Source of the DNA: Haplomitrium mnioides
Lineage: Eukaryota > Marchantiophyta > Haplomitriopsida > Calobryales
DNA: 55,488 nucleotides
Direction of reading: 5' to 3'
Assembly (NCBI GenBank): GCA_049999725.1
Contig: JBNGIS010020403.1
Location: 39,170 to 94,657, forward strand
The stretch's first letter is position 1. Every line of letters starts with the position of its first letter. Below, one piece after another: positions 44,096 to 54,794 of the stretch. The translations under genes and the position numbers were made by a program. The notes beneath the pieces are model-generated. The model was given only the letters and a program-made list of their open reading frames with translations. It searched no databases and was not told where the DNA came from.

Positions 44096-46072
44096 CTAAC
44101 CTACTGCCGTGGTGATCGGGCAATCCCTTACATCCCTTTGGATGTTGTAAGGCATGGAAGTGCTAGGCGGTGGTGGAGCTGTCGGGTCTTGTTTGGCCTG
44201 CTCGACGTCATTTCTACAATTGATCTCTTGCAAGGTCTTATCCATCGCTTGTTGAGCTTCATCTGCCTCCAAGGCCTCCAGCTGCTTTTTCACTTCCTCC
44301 TCTTGCTTAGGATAGAATAACTTAGGGTGCTCCCTCTTGTAGTCTGAATCCTCCTCAATATGGAGCACGTTCGTGATCGTCTCTTTCTTCTGAGCCTGCT
44401 TGGCTTTCCCTCTCTCCTTGGCCCTGGCTGTTACTCTTGTGGCCACTCGGTAGCAATCCTCCTCCACCATTATCTCCACTCTTAGAAATTCTGCCCCATG
44501 CTCCCACGCGGTGGTCACCAAATTGATTGTTGTCGGCCATAGTGCTTGCTGGACCAGATTGGGAGGCAACTTCTACCTTCTGGGGTGGGGGCAATTATTG
44601 CCCAGATGCCCTTCCTTCTTGCAACTGGTACATAATGAGGTTGGCATGCCATATCCTTGCTTTCTAGGCTCCGGACAATTAGGGGAAATGTGGTCTGGCT
44701 GCTCACAATTCTAGCATACCATCACTTGGTCCAGTTTGGACTGGTCCCTACTTCTTCAGGTCGTGCGTTCCCCCATGCTATTGATTGGCCAAGCACTAGA
44801 TTGACCGTCTGCCTGCCATCGTTCAAGGATAGCTGACCATCTGGTATACGAGCTCCTCTTGCACATACTCCACCTCTTCATGGTACCACTTGGGTGGATC
44901 CTCCCTTACATAATGAATAAGCGCCCAATCCAGGGGAAATTCTTGTGGGGAGTGCCCATAGCTTCTACACTTCACGTACCATACATGAGCCCTTCGTGAC
45001 AACAATGTTTTGTCCCCTGCCTTGAGGCCTACAAAATGGATTGTCATGGCCTCCACTTTTGCGTTAATTTCCTCTATGGGGTCTTTCAACCCCCTCCTCT
45101 TGTTGGTCTTTGCTCTAACGCCTCTATCATAGGACCGGTGGTCCTTTCTCTCCTTGGTCTCTTTGTGCTTCTCATGCTTTTTGCCCTTCTTCTCTTTGGC
45201 CTCTTTTTTCTTCTTGCTTCGTTTCTTCTTCCACCTCCTATGAGACCTTTCATCCTCTGAGCTTTCTGGGCTTCTCTTGCTCTCAGATTCAGATTTTGAA
45301 GAGGAGCTAGCGTTAGAGCTATCCTCTTGGCTAGAACTCTCCACAGAACTTTGTAACTCATCCCTCCTCTTTGTCCTCCTCTTCGAGCTTGACACCTCAG
45401 CCTTGACATAGGATTGGGCTTCTTCCACTGCTTGCTCAAAGCATGTGAGTTTGGATCTCCTCACCCAGGCCCCTAAACCTCTGGGCAGAGCTGAAATAAA
45501 CCAAGAGGTAAGCATCCCATCCGATCCAAGGGGGTTGATCTTCCGGGCCATTCGCTGGAATCGTTGTAGAATTTTCCGCACCGACTCGGTTTTCTTCATC
45601 TCTATTTGGCCTATCTTGATCAAGGTCTCTGATTCCCCTCCTCTTTTCCTAAATTCCTCCAGGAAGGCTGCCTTGAAGGTGTCTCAATTCCTCTTGGTGG
45701 CCTCTGGTAGTGTCTGGTACCAAGGACCAGCCTCTCCCTTCAACACCCTAGGGAGAATGGCCTCCTTGATGAGGTTCTCTCCATTGGCATAAGCTATGCT
45801 CTCAAACTCGTCCAACCACTCATCCAGGTCCTCTCTGGTAGATCCCCGGAATGTTTTGTATCTGAACCGAGACCTCTACATTACATGCCTTATATTGGCC
45901 ATTGGGGTGTTGGGTTGTATATAACAGGGAGCTCTAACCGCCATTCCAAGGCTTCTTCCATATCTAAAGGAGATTCCTCCTTTATCGGCACAGGGCAACC
46001 TCCTTGGCTGGTCCCCTTCCACTTCTGGTGCTAGGTTGCTCTCATAATTCCAGAATTCTTTTCCTTGCTCTA
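44096..46072 (-). pseudogene. Element C gag, most complete copy
   Basis: The start equivalent to B 33198 lies at about 46072, but the ATG is changed. Capsid region: REDLDEWLDEFESIAYANGE, LKGEAGPWYQTLPEATKRN and, from 45623, IKIGQIEMKKTES, QRFQRMARKINPL, TCFEQAVEEAQSYVKAE. Next are a Ser/Glu-rich and a very Lys-rich segment, a degenerate knuckle KCRSYGHSPQEF, a knuckle with a stop (C-stop-NCEQPDHISPNC) and an intact CTSCKKEGHLGNNC near 44630. The tail EEEVKKQLEALEADEAQQAM ends at TAG 44096. The mixture of knuckles suggests three in the ancestor. Confidence 0.84.
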
Positions 46073-46124
46073 CTTTTCACTTAACAAATTAATGCAAGGT
46101 TAATTTCCAGAACTCTTTTGTCAC

Positions 46125-46137
46125 GCCGTGATCACCA
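46125..46137 (-). other. Element C primer binding site (putative)
   Basis: Coding strand TGGTGATCACGGC, nine bases after the LTR end at 46147, the same spacing as in B. Confidence 0.6.
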
Positions 46138-46223
46138 AAAAATGTATGTCAACCCTGACGTTGATCCCTTATCTCTTTTTTGACCGATGTACACCAACTT
46201 AAGGGTTGATTTGTGTTTCAAGA

Positions 46224-46232
46224 CCTTTTATA
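46224..46232 (-). promoter_or_regulatory. TATA box of shared C/F LTR
   Basis: The coding strand reads TATAAAAGG in the context CCCCTCCTATAAAAGGTC, 77 bases before the LTR end, as in element B. Confidence 0.58.
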
Positions 46233-46944
46233 GGAGGGGTTTTGCACCAATTTGACCCCAACTCCTACTTACCCACTCTAGTGTAACGACACACCGCTTT
46301 ACAACAACCAAGTACATCACACACATTCACACACCCACAACCAACACCCGTTCTCTCGCTGAAACCAATGGGCTCAAATAAGATTCCATAATATTTCAGC
46401 GATTCACAAATACTCCAATTCTAATGAGCCTCTAGCCTGCCCTCCTTTCGGCGCCAAAAGATGCAGGGCACGCCCCTCCTTCAGGCCTTAACCTCTAGAG
46501 GTGCCACTATGGAAGGCAGGGATGGACAAAACAGGGGTTGAGGTTCTTTTCTGCAATGGCCTTGCATCCAAGCTATCACTTTTAGGTCCTAAGGAACTCC
46601 TCTTCACCTTACAGACCTTCCCATTGATCAACAATTACTCCAAGTCACTCTTGCTCATTCACACACAATTCTAAAATACACACATACAAGTCTGAGGCAC
46701 TTCTGGTGGTAGTCCAAAATATATTCCAGGAATTCAAAAATGGACCCAATCACCTTGCGTACAAAATGGAAGCCAAGTCCAACATCCGAAATACCAAGAA
46801 GCAATGTCAATAGCTTTGAGCCTCCCTTTGTAGGGTTTTCCCAAGTTCTGAACAAGCCAAAATGCCAGTAGACTCCGAATCTAAAGTGCATTTCAAAAAT
46901 TATAAACACAAAGCAAATCTAGCTAATACACACATGCATAAACC

Positions 46945-46966
46945 CACACACACACACACACACACA
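46945..46966. repeat. (CA)11 microsatellite
   Basis: Eleven CA units. The same LTR position in segment 2 of the other C LTR (about 4247-4258) has about six. Confidence 0.85.
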
Positions 46967-48400
46967 TTGCGCTCTGCCAAAATTGTATGCCCTTTAACGT
47001 CCCAAGATCCAAGCTTTCTAGCATACTTCCCTCCTCCTCGAACAACCACTCCAACCTTCCTTCGATTTCTCACCCATGCACTCCCATCCAGATAGTTTTT
47101 CAACTTCCCTCGCAAGAAGCCTTGAATTTACTTCCTCAGGCTCGGAAGAGGTCTTCTTTAACTTCCACCTCTGGAAGACAACCCTCTCGACTACTGGCTA
47201 CACACTCCACCCCGAGCTTGGAATGGATCTTCTCCACAGTGCACGGGCACTAACGCAATCACTCCTCTCTTGGTTCCACTTAAGAGATTCGACCAGAAAC
47301 GCACCCGAGCATCTTTGGGATTGATACTCCTACACAAACAATGCTAAGACAACCCCAAGATCCCCCCTTGGCAGCCTCTCCCGAGTTCAAGACAAAAAAA
47401 AACCCCCTTCAACTTCAAGTATCGATCCACCTCCAAATGTTGGTCCACCTGCAGCGATGAGTACACTTGGATCGCCTGAGCCTCTTAAGCTCCACGCCTA
47501 GCGATTCTCAGTGCCTCTTTAGTCCACCTCCACCCCTGCTAGTCCCCTACACGAGTCTACTTGCTTCAAGTGAAGCTTCACTGAAATTCTTCTTTCCCTC
47601 TCTCATTGCGTCTTCCTCTCCAAGATTGCTTTCGCACCTCAATTTTGCATATGCACCAACCCTCGTAACAATGTAGCACATTCATCTATACCCCCCCGCT
47701 TGTGTTCCCTTGAAGCATTTCTTGTTCAAGATCGTCTTCTCCTCCACATGGTATTCGACAGATTTTTCTAGTTAGCAACCATTTCTTGGTGCGGTGACAC
47801 CTGTCTGCACGGTTGAAGGCTGGTCTGAAGTCAATGGTATTCTTCAAAGTTCTGCCAAGTTGAGGGAAGACAACCTTGGTGTAGATCAAAGGTAGGTCCC
47901 GATGCCGATGAGTCTGAGAAGTTGATTCAAACAAGGAAGATCTCAGTGCAAGTCGAAGATAGTAACTGATGAGTCCTGTCCGGATCTCCAATAAGTGTGC
48001 TTGAAGAGTCACGATTTGCAGTTGGCCCGACGTAGGTTGGTCTACAATAGTAAACCGATGAAGGTGAAGCATTCGCCGATCTGCAGGTCAGATCCAAAGA
48101 AATAGTCAGAAGGAGAAAAAGTTTAGAAGAAGGTAATGTCCGAAGAGGTATATTCTACAAAGAGATCCGAAGAGATGCGTTCGAAGAGTGGTAGGTCCTC
48201 TGATCAACTTCAGAGATTGATTGCTCGAAGTATTCCACTGACTGATCCGCAGTAATCCGCGGGCTGATCTGCAATTTCCCTTGAACGGCTCTCAAGCTAC
48301 CACGTTTCCAAAGGTTCTCTTGAACTGCTCTCAAGCTACCACGTTTCTGAAGGTTCTCTCAGACTGCTCCCAAGCTGTCACGTTTCCGATGTTGCGCTAC

Positions 48401-49616
48401 CCGTCGCCATCCTCAAGGTGGAAGTTGGACCGCCACTAGGCCCCTAGATCCAAAGTTGACTCCTTTTCGAGGTTGACCGCTGCATTTTAAGTTGACTGCT
48501 GCATCCAAAGTTGACTGCGCCATCCGCCTCTGCTTTCCAAGTAGAAGTTAAACTGCCACTGACCCCTTGGTTCCAAAGTTGACTTACAGACAGGTCCAAA
48601 GTTTTCCTCGGACTGGTAAGTCCAAAGTATTCCTCGAACTGCTAAGTTTGAAGTATTCCTCGGACTGATGAGTCTAAAGTATTCCTCGGACTCCTGAGTC
48701 CCAAGTTGACTTTTCTCCTCATGGAGCCGTTTGATGCCGTCTTCAAACTAGAAGTTGGACTACCACGCTGACTTGGATCCGAAGTTGAACGTGGGTTCGA
48801 TCCAAAGAATTCCTCGGACTGGTGAGTTGGAAGTTGACTTTTGCTATGCAGAGCACCATCCGACGCCGTTTTCAAAATGGAAGTTGGACCGCCGCGCTGA
48901 CCTGGATCCAAAGTTGACTGCAGACTTGATCCAAAGGATTCCTTGGACTAGTGAGTCCAAAGAATCCCTTGGGCTGCTGAGTTTGAAGTTGACTTTTCCC
49001 CCGCAAGGCGCCGTCCGACGATGTCTTTAAACTAGAAGTTGGATTGCCATGCTGACCTGGATCCTAAAATGTACCTTCAGTAGTATCTCGCAGACTCCTT
49101 CAAGGCTGCCACATCTCGGAAGTTTCCTACGGATTGCTCCAAGGCTGCCACGTTTTTGAAGTTGCGCCGTCCGCCGTTGTTTTCCAAGTGGAAGTTGGAC
49201 TACCTTATTTGACCTAGTTTTCCGAAGTTGACTCAAGGATCCGAAGTTGACCAACTCCCAAAGTATCCCACAGACTCCTTTGAAGTTTTACCTTCTGTAG
49301 CATCCTGCGGGCTCCTCCAAAGTCGTCATGTTTCTGAAGTTTCCCACAGACCCTCCAAAGTTGCCACGTTTCCGAAGTTGCACCGCCCGCCGCCGTCTTC
49401 AAGGTGGAAGTTGGACCACCACTGACCCCAAGTTTTGAGCTTGACCTCCTTCTGATGTATCCCCCAGAATCCTCTGAAGTTGTACCTTCGGTAGTATCTC
49501 GCAGGCTCCTCTAAAGTCTCCACATTTCTGAAGTTTCCCACGGTCCCTCCAAAGTCGTCATGTTTTCGAAGTTGCGTTGTCCGCCGCCGTCCTCAAGGTG
49601 GAAGTTGGAACGTCAC
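48401..49616 (-). repeat. Array of eight GC-rich motif copies in shared LTR
   Basis: Copies start near 48401, 48519, 48726, 48852, 49009, 49163, 49381 and 49567 (top strand). They are variants of GCCGTCCGACGCCG plus GGAAGTTGGACCGCC. Spacing is about 118-218 bases. The array explains much of the length excess over the leftmost C LTR. Confidence 0.8.
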
Positions 49617-50494
49617 TGACCCCTGGTTGCAAAGTTGACCTCCTTCTGATGTATCCCGCAGACTCCTCCGAAGTCGTCACGTTTCCTAAGTTTCCCACAG
49701 ACCCTCCAAAGCCGCCATATTTCTGAAGTTTCCCATGGAACCGCTACGTCCAAAGTGTCCCCCGCCTTGTTGTCTGCCATGTCTACATCCTCAATGCAGC
49801 TACCTTTCTCTCAATTCCTTCCAACCTCCCTTTGCACGATTCTTCTCTTGCCGTGAATTCAGACCTTCTTAACCAATGCCACCCTTCTAATGAATTTTGT
49901 TGTTGCGGCGATCCCGCTGTGACAAATCTCTGCTGCAAATCTTCTGTGACGAATTTCTCCTCCTTGAATACTTTCTGCCCTCATCCTTCCCTACTTGCGC
50001 CCTTGCTTGATCGGCTTGCATTCGGCCAACTCCCTCATATATGATTTGCCCAGCCTCAATTTCCTCCTCTTGATCCAATCTTCAACATATATCCTCGCCT
50101 CACTCGATCAACCTCTCCTTTTGCGCCTGATTTTGTTTTACAACCTTCCCACCTTCTCGCATTCCTCCTTGGCCACGACATCATCCAGCCTCTTTTTTTT
50201 CCAGTTCCCATGCATCTGAAATTCCTCTCAATTCCAAATGGCTCCTCCCTTGAAGTGCGTGATCCCAGTTGTTCACTACTGCCTGGTCCTTGTTATGCAT
50301 GAGTCGTGACAACAAAGGGAAAAAGAGGAAAAGGAAAAGGAGAGATAAGAAGAAGAGAAAAAATGGGAGAGGGGGAAGAGAAGGGAAGGATAGAATAATA
50401 ATAATATACAAATAAAATATAATAAAATGATAAAATAAACTCGAAACTCAATAACCACAAAATTAAGAAAAAACGCAAAAACACCCGACTGACA

Positions 50495-50507
50495 TAACTC
50501 CTCTTTT
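50495..50507 (-). other. Element F polypurine tract
   Basis: The coding strand reads AAAAGAGGAGTTA, immediately before the LTR start at 50494. It is followed upstream by about 280 bases of non-coding sequence up to the integrase end. Confidence 0.75.
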
Positions 50508-50786
50508 AATTTTGCAACGACCCCACAAACACCCTTCCTCCCTCTGACCTTCTTGGGCCCATCTGTGACCACCGCTTTGATCTTCCTTGCTAGCTGCCCT
50601 TCGGTTGACCTAGCCACCACACAATGCATCCCTCACACAACACAATGACACGAACGAACATACCCCACCAATCTCCTATACCCAAAATCTGCACACCCAT
50701 GCTGGATAGTGGTACGCACACACAGCCAACTCCACCCACACATATGTACAAGACTCCCACGCCCACTGTATAAGACGACGTCCCCC

Positions 50787-51746
50787 TCACCGGTCCTCTC
50801 GGTGGTAATACCGCTTGAGCCTACCATAATCAACATGATTGGGAATGTGTACCCCCGTTAATATGCTCAACTCTACTGACCTATTTTCATGAAGCACTCT
50901 CACCATGTAGGGTCCCATCCACTTGGTATGCAACATCCCAAAGAAGTGCGAGAACCCACTGTCGTAGAGCAACACCAAATCACCACCTTTGAATTCAACT
51001 AGCCATAGCCTCTTGTCGTGTTGCTTCTTAGTCAGCTGCTGTTGATGTTCCAGCCGCTCGTGCACCCCTACTGTGATTTTCTCCAAGGCCTCCAGCTAGT
51101 GTACCTTTTTCATTCGGCTTGGACCCTCAGCCATTCTCTCCTCCACTGTCTTTTGAGTTGTTGGGACTTTGAACTCCACCAAGACCTACGAGTGCTGTCC
51201 AAAAACCAAGAAGTAAGGGCAGTGGCCCGTGGTTGTCTTGTAAGCCAAGCTACATGCATGTATAGCACTTAGCCACTTCAAATCCCAGTGCACTTTATTG
51301 GCAACCACCATCATGTTTAGAGTTTTCTCCATAATGTTGTTGGCTCTATCAATTAACCCATTGGCGTTAGGGTGATAAGTTGTAGTTTTCCGGTGCTTAA
51401 CCAGATACCTCCCCGTGAGCTCATCAATGACTTGATTAATGAAATGCATATCTTGGTCACTCACCAACTCCAACGGTGCTCCAAATCAGGTGAAAATCTG
51501 CTCCTAGAGGAATTAAGCCACCGTCAGCGCATCATCCTTCTTGGTTGCTCTAGCCTCAACCCACTTGGTGGCATAATCAGTAGAAAGCATAATGTACCTA
51601 TTTCCTTGCCTCGTGGAGAGAGTGATGGGCTCAATGAAGTCAATCCTCCACTTCTCAAATAGAGCCAACAGAATGATGGACACTAGGGGATGGTGACAGG
51701 CTATTGCCGGTTTTCCAGTTTGTTGGCATGCATCACACCTCTTCAC
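50787..51746 (-). pseudogene. Element F integrase core and C-terminus
   Basis: RCDACQQTGKPAIACHHPLV closes the zinc domain. Core: WRIDFIEPI (Asp 1), LVSDQDMHFINQ (Asp 2) and NGLIDRANNIMEK, where the catalytic Glu position is Asp. TAG and TGA codons fall in the stretch FL-stop-EQIFT-stop-FGAP near 51490-51515. C-terminal KKQHDKRLWLVEFKGGDLVL, HTKWMGPYMVRVLHENRS and GRLKRYYHREDR end at 50787. No chromodomain. Confidence 0.87.
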
Positions 51747-51779
51747 AAAGAAGTGGACATCTCTATGTAGGGTGGGCCA

Positions 51780-52500
51780 CTAATATTTAGCATTCACAAT
51801 TTTTCGTATGGTGGTTTCCGCAACAAAATTACCACCGGCCTCTTCCTCATGCATGGCCCTCATCACCACTGTGGACTTGTCTTTCTCTAAGCACTTGCGT
51901 ATCTGCCCATCCATGCCTTGTCTATGTAGAATTCCCTTGACCATGAGGAAGGGTCTCATCTTTTTGAGAAAAACAACAGCTTTCTCTGTTGTGCATCTTG
52001 GGGGAATCTTTTTCATTAAGAGGAATTCAATGATATCTCTATAGTTTGTTGGTCTCCCCTCTATGATGTGGAATAGATCTTCATCAGGGAAGGTGTCCCC
52101 AACACCCTCCTCACTTGGCTTCCTGTCGATCCTCAAGAAGAAATCTGCATTCTGGTGTTTCTTCTCCGATTTGACATGTACCTCGAAATCAAATTCTTGG
52201 AGCAATACCATCCACCTCGCCACTCTTCTGGTCAAATCAAGCATGTTGACCATGTACTTTAGGGCATCATGATCTGTGTGGAACACCACCTTGTAGTGCA
52301 GCAAATAATGCCTGAATTTTTTCAACAAGTAGATTATGCCCAAGGCCTCACGATCAATGGGCGAGTAATTCTTTTCTACTGTTGAGAGGAGTCTACTAGC
52401 AAAGTAGATCGGGTGATCCTGTCCTTCCTCATCCAGTTGGCTTAGCAGTGCCCCCACACAAAACAAAAACTTCAAACATCCACCATCACGTGAAATTCTT
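51780..52500 (-). pseudogene. Element F RNase H and integrase zinc domain start
   Basis: A long open stretch: FCVGALLSQLDEEGQDHPIY, REALGIIYLLKKFRHYLLHY, FHTDHDALKYMVN (Asp kept), KKHQNADFFLRID, IIEFLLMKKIPPRC and the start of the zinc domain MHEEEAGGNFVAETTIRKIV. This is the uninterrupted form of the site where B entered element C. A frameshift near 52475 separates it from RT. Confidence 0.88.
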
Positions 52501-53449
52501 TAGACCAATTTGGGGGTGCTAGGATCGGGGCATTGGCCAATTGCCTTTTGAGCTTGTTAAAACTAGATCTCCTAGGCTCGGTTGGCTCAAAATCGCTGCC
52601 CCTCTTCACCATTTCAATCAGGTGGTAGGCTACTAAGGTAAATTTTGGGATGAACCTTTGATAGTAGTTCACACAGTCCAGGAATCCTTGCACCTCCACC
52701 AAGCACGTTGGAAATGCCACACCCAACCATACTACCACTTTTTCCTGGTCCATGGCAATTCCCTGGCTAGAGACCTTATGCCCAAGTAGTATCCCTTCCC
52801 TCACCGCAAAGAAACATTTTCCAGGGTGTAGCCGCAGCCCCATTTCCTTGCAACACTGAAATTTGAGCCGAACATGCTCCTCATGATCTTTCACTTTGCC
52901 ATATACCACGAAGTCATCTATGAAGATCTCAAGGAACTTCCAGAGGTAATCGTGAAATACATTCATCATTAATCTCTAGAATGTACCAAGGGTATTATAG
53001 AGACCAAATGGCATCCTCCGAAATGCAAACACTCCCCACTATGTTGTAAAAGCAGTTTTCAATTGGTCTTCCTCTCGCATCCACACTTGGTTGTAACCGG
53101 AGTACCTATCCCTGAAGCTGTACACTTCTTGGCTTGCCACCAGGTCCAGCACACCATCAGTGAAGGGTAAGGGGTAGTGGTCTCTCTCTGTGGCCGCATT
53201 CAGCTTGCAAAAATCTTGGTAGAACCGTATTTTTGGCTTTCCATCCAATCTTGCCTTCTTCGGCACCACCACCAAAGGGGACACCCATTCGCTATTCAGA
53301 ACAAGGTTTATGAACCCTACATCTAGGAGCTTATCCGCCTCCTCCTTAACCAGCAGAGAGAAGCGTGGATTCATTCGAAATTGTTGCTGCCTCACGAGGG
53401 TCCCGTTGGCTTCCAAATCTATCCGATGCTCCCTTAATTCCTTGGGCAC
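52472..53449 (-). pseudogene. Element F reverse transcriptase, best preserved of its family here
   Basis: PKELREHRIDLEANGT, GFINLVLNSEWVSPLVVVPK, FYQDFCKLNAATERDHYPLP, YSFRDRYSGYNQVW (first catalytic Asp kept), a TAG after AFTT, MPFGLYNTLGTF and FIDDFVVYGKVKDHEEHVRL with both catalytic Asp intact. The thumb is LHPGKCFFAVREGILLGHKV. Two stops near 53030-52970 interrupt an otherwise continuous frame. Confidence 0.9.
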
Positions 53450-53518
53450 GACCTTCAGATCTGTATGACTCCATGCAAATATGTCACTGTATTTCCCCAG
53501 ATTTGCATAAAAGTTCTC

Positions 53519-53923
53519 TCAGCCCACCTGTTCAGGGCGAAGCCAAGTTGGAATGTCCTCCAGCCGGAAACCGTTATTTCTCGGTACCGCTTTTATGACC
53601 TCCACTTTGTTCCTGTTTGTGGAATCACAGTTTGACTTCAAGTGGGCGAGCCTTAGGCCACATGCAGTAGGATTCTTGTCAGGTTCCCTTACCCCACCTT
53701 GGTGATCAGCATGCCATGGAGTGATGGCTGCAGGTTCCAGATCGGTTTCAAGGCTAGAAGTGGATACTTCTGACTCCCCTTTTTGGTTAGTTCTAGGGCT
53801 GACGATTGGCACTTCTGACCCTACTTCCTTTGTAACCCCAACCCCAAATACAGAGGTCTCCAACTGGTTCACTTTTGTTTTAGCCTCGCCCTCAAAATCT
53901 GCCTCCGTCATGTCACTCACCAA
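53519..53923 (-). pseudogene. Element F linker between protease and RT
   Basis: A 134-codon open stretch: MVSDMTEADFEGEAKTKVNQ and LETSVFGVGVTKE, acidic and Ser-rich. The same linker is in B (35100-35454) and deleted in C. It has no catalytic motif I recognise. Confidence 0.75.
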
Positions 53924-53950
53924 TTTCAGCCAGTAAGTGTCATCATCCTC

Positions 53951-54480
53951 CTACTCCTCTTCCACTAACCACTCAGTGTCATACTCCTTGTCTTCTGTGG
54001 TTCCTCCCTCATGTGGAACAAGTTTGTAATGAACCATGGTCCTGCCTGGCCCGAACACTAATGTAGAGTCCCCCCAATTGTGCATTACTTTGGCACCATA
54101 CAACCAGGGCCTCCCGATTAACACATAGTATGGGGAACTTCTAACCGGCCTCATAACCAGGTAGCTCAAGGAAAACTCCTTTGCTCAAATCCAGGTTGGA
54201 ACCTTCACCAAGGCCCACAAGGGCTTAACCCTAGACCCGTCAGCCAACCGCATAATTCTTTCGGTTTGTTAGAAAGTCTTGAAGCCAAGACGGTGGGTGG
54301 TCTCTTCAACCATAATATTCACTCCTGCACCTCCATCTATAGGCACCAGGGACATAGTACACCTTGCAATTTGGATGTCTATCTTAGGGACTCCTTTGTC
54401 CTCATAGATCATCCTCAAGTCGACAGTGGTGCCTACCGTGAAGAGCTTCTTTTTCCTCTTTGCACCCATGAATAGCTCTC
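53951..54480 (-). pseudogene. Element F aspartic protease
   Basis: MSLVPIDGGAGVNIMVEETT keeps the D-G-G-A active-site motif. RIMRLADGSRVKPL, SYLVMRPVRSSPYYVLIGRP and MHNWGDSTLVFGPGRTMVHY follow. Stops occur after KTF (about 54271) and in the WI-stop-AKEF segment (about 54187). Confidence 0.86.
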
Positions 54481-54675
54481 GGAGCTGCCTCTTGTGTACA
54501 TGACTGTCCTTGATCAGCTGACCAACTGTCGTGGTGATCAGGCAGTCTCTTACATCCCTTTGGATGTTGTAAGGCATGGAAGTGCTGGGCGGTGGCAGGG
54601 CCGTCGGGTCTTGTTTGGCCTACTTTGCGTCATTTCTTTGATTGATCTCTCGCATTGTCTTATCCGCCGCTTGCT
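54481..54675 (-). pseudogene. Element F gag C-terminal remnant
   Basis: Only the tail is left: AAKQAADKTMREINQRND, a TAG, then PSTSMPYNIQRDVRD and VGQLIKDSHVHKRQLRELFM leading into protease. The sequence passes into LTR sequence at about 54676, at a short shared CTTGGC. Confidence 0.8.
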
Positions 54676-54794
54676 TGGCTGCAACATCATCCAGCCCCTT
54701 TGTTTTTCCAGTCCCCATGCATCTGAAATTCCTGTCAATTCCAAATGGCTTCTCCTTTGAAGTGTGTGATCCCATCTGTTCGTTGCTTCCTGGT
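54676..54794 (-). repeat. Remnant of element F 5' LTR
   Basis: ACATCATCCAGCCCC, CAGTCCCCATGCATCTGAAA and AATTCCAAATGGCTTC match 50177-50288 of the shared LTR, near its start. Roughly 4 kb of LTR plus the gag start are missing at the junction. Confidence 0.82.

Larger units (their letters stand above)
1..50494 (-). mobile_element. Element C: long-LTR Ty3/gypsy element, minus strand, heavily interrupted
   Basis: On the minus strand the order is 5' LTR (46147-50494), PBS (46125-46137), gag, protease, reverse transcriptase, RNase H, integrase, polypurine tract (27720-27732) and 3' LTR (27719 down to the window edge). The domain order protease-RT-RNase H-integrase defines Ty3/gypsy. The 3' LTR is interrupted by solo LTR G and by element D, and the interior by element B. 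The 5' LTR is shared with the neighbouring element F, so C and F form a tandem array. Removing G, D and B restores a continuous element. The far left end lies outside the window, so the target duplication cannot be tested. Confidence 0.88.
46147..50494 (-). repeat. Complete LTR shared by elements C and F (4348 bp)
   Basis: On the coding strand it starts TGTCAGTCGGGTGTTTTTGC at 50494 and ends GGTTGACA at 46147. To its left lies a PBS and gag (interior of C); to its right lies a polypurine tract and integrase (interior of F), both on the minus strand. It therefore serves as the 5' LTR of C and the 3' LTR of F. It holds a TATA box, a CA repeat and eight GC-rich motif copies. No coding region is supported. 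Confidence 0.92.
46147..54794 (-). mobile_element. Element F: second unit of the tandem array, 5'-truncated
   Basis: The interior at 50495 to about 54675 runs integrase to gag remnant on the minus strand, next to the shared 3' LTR. The start of gag, the PBS and most of the 5' LTR are deleted; only about 119 bases of that LTR remain before the insertion of H. Confidence 0.87.
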
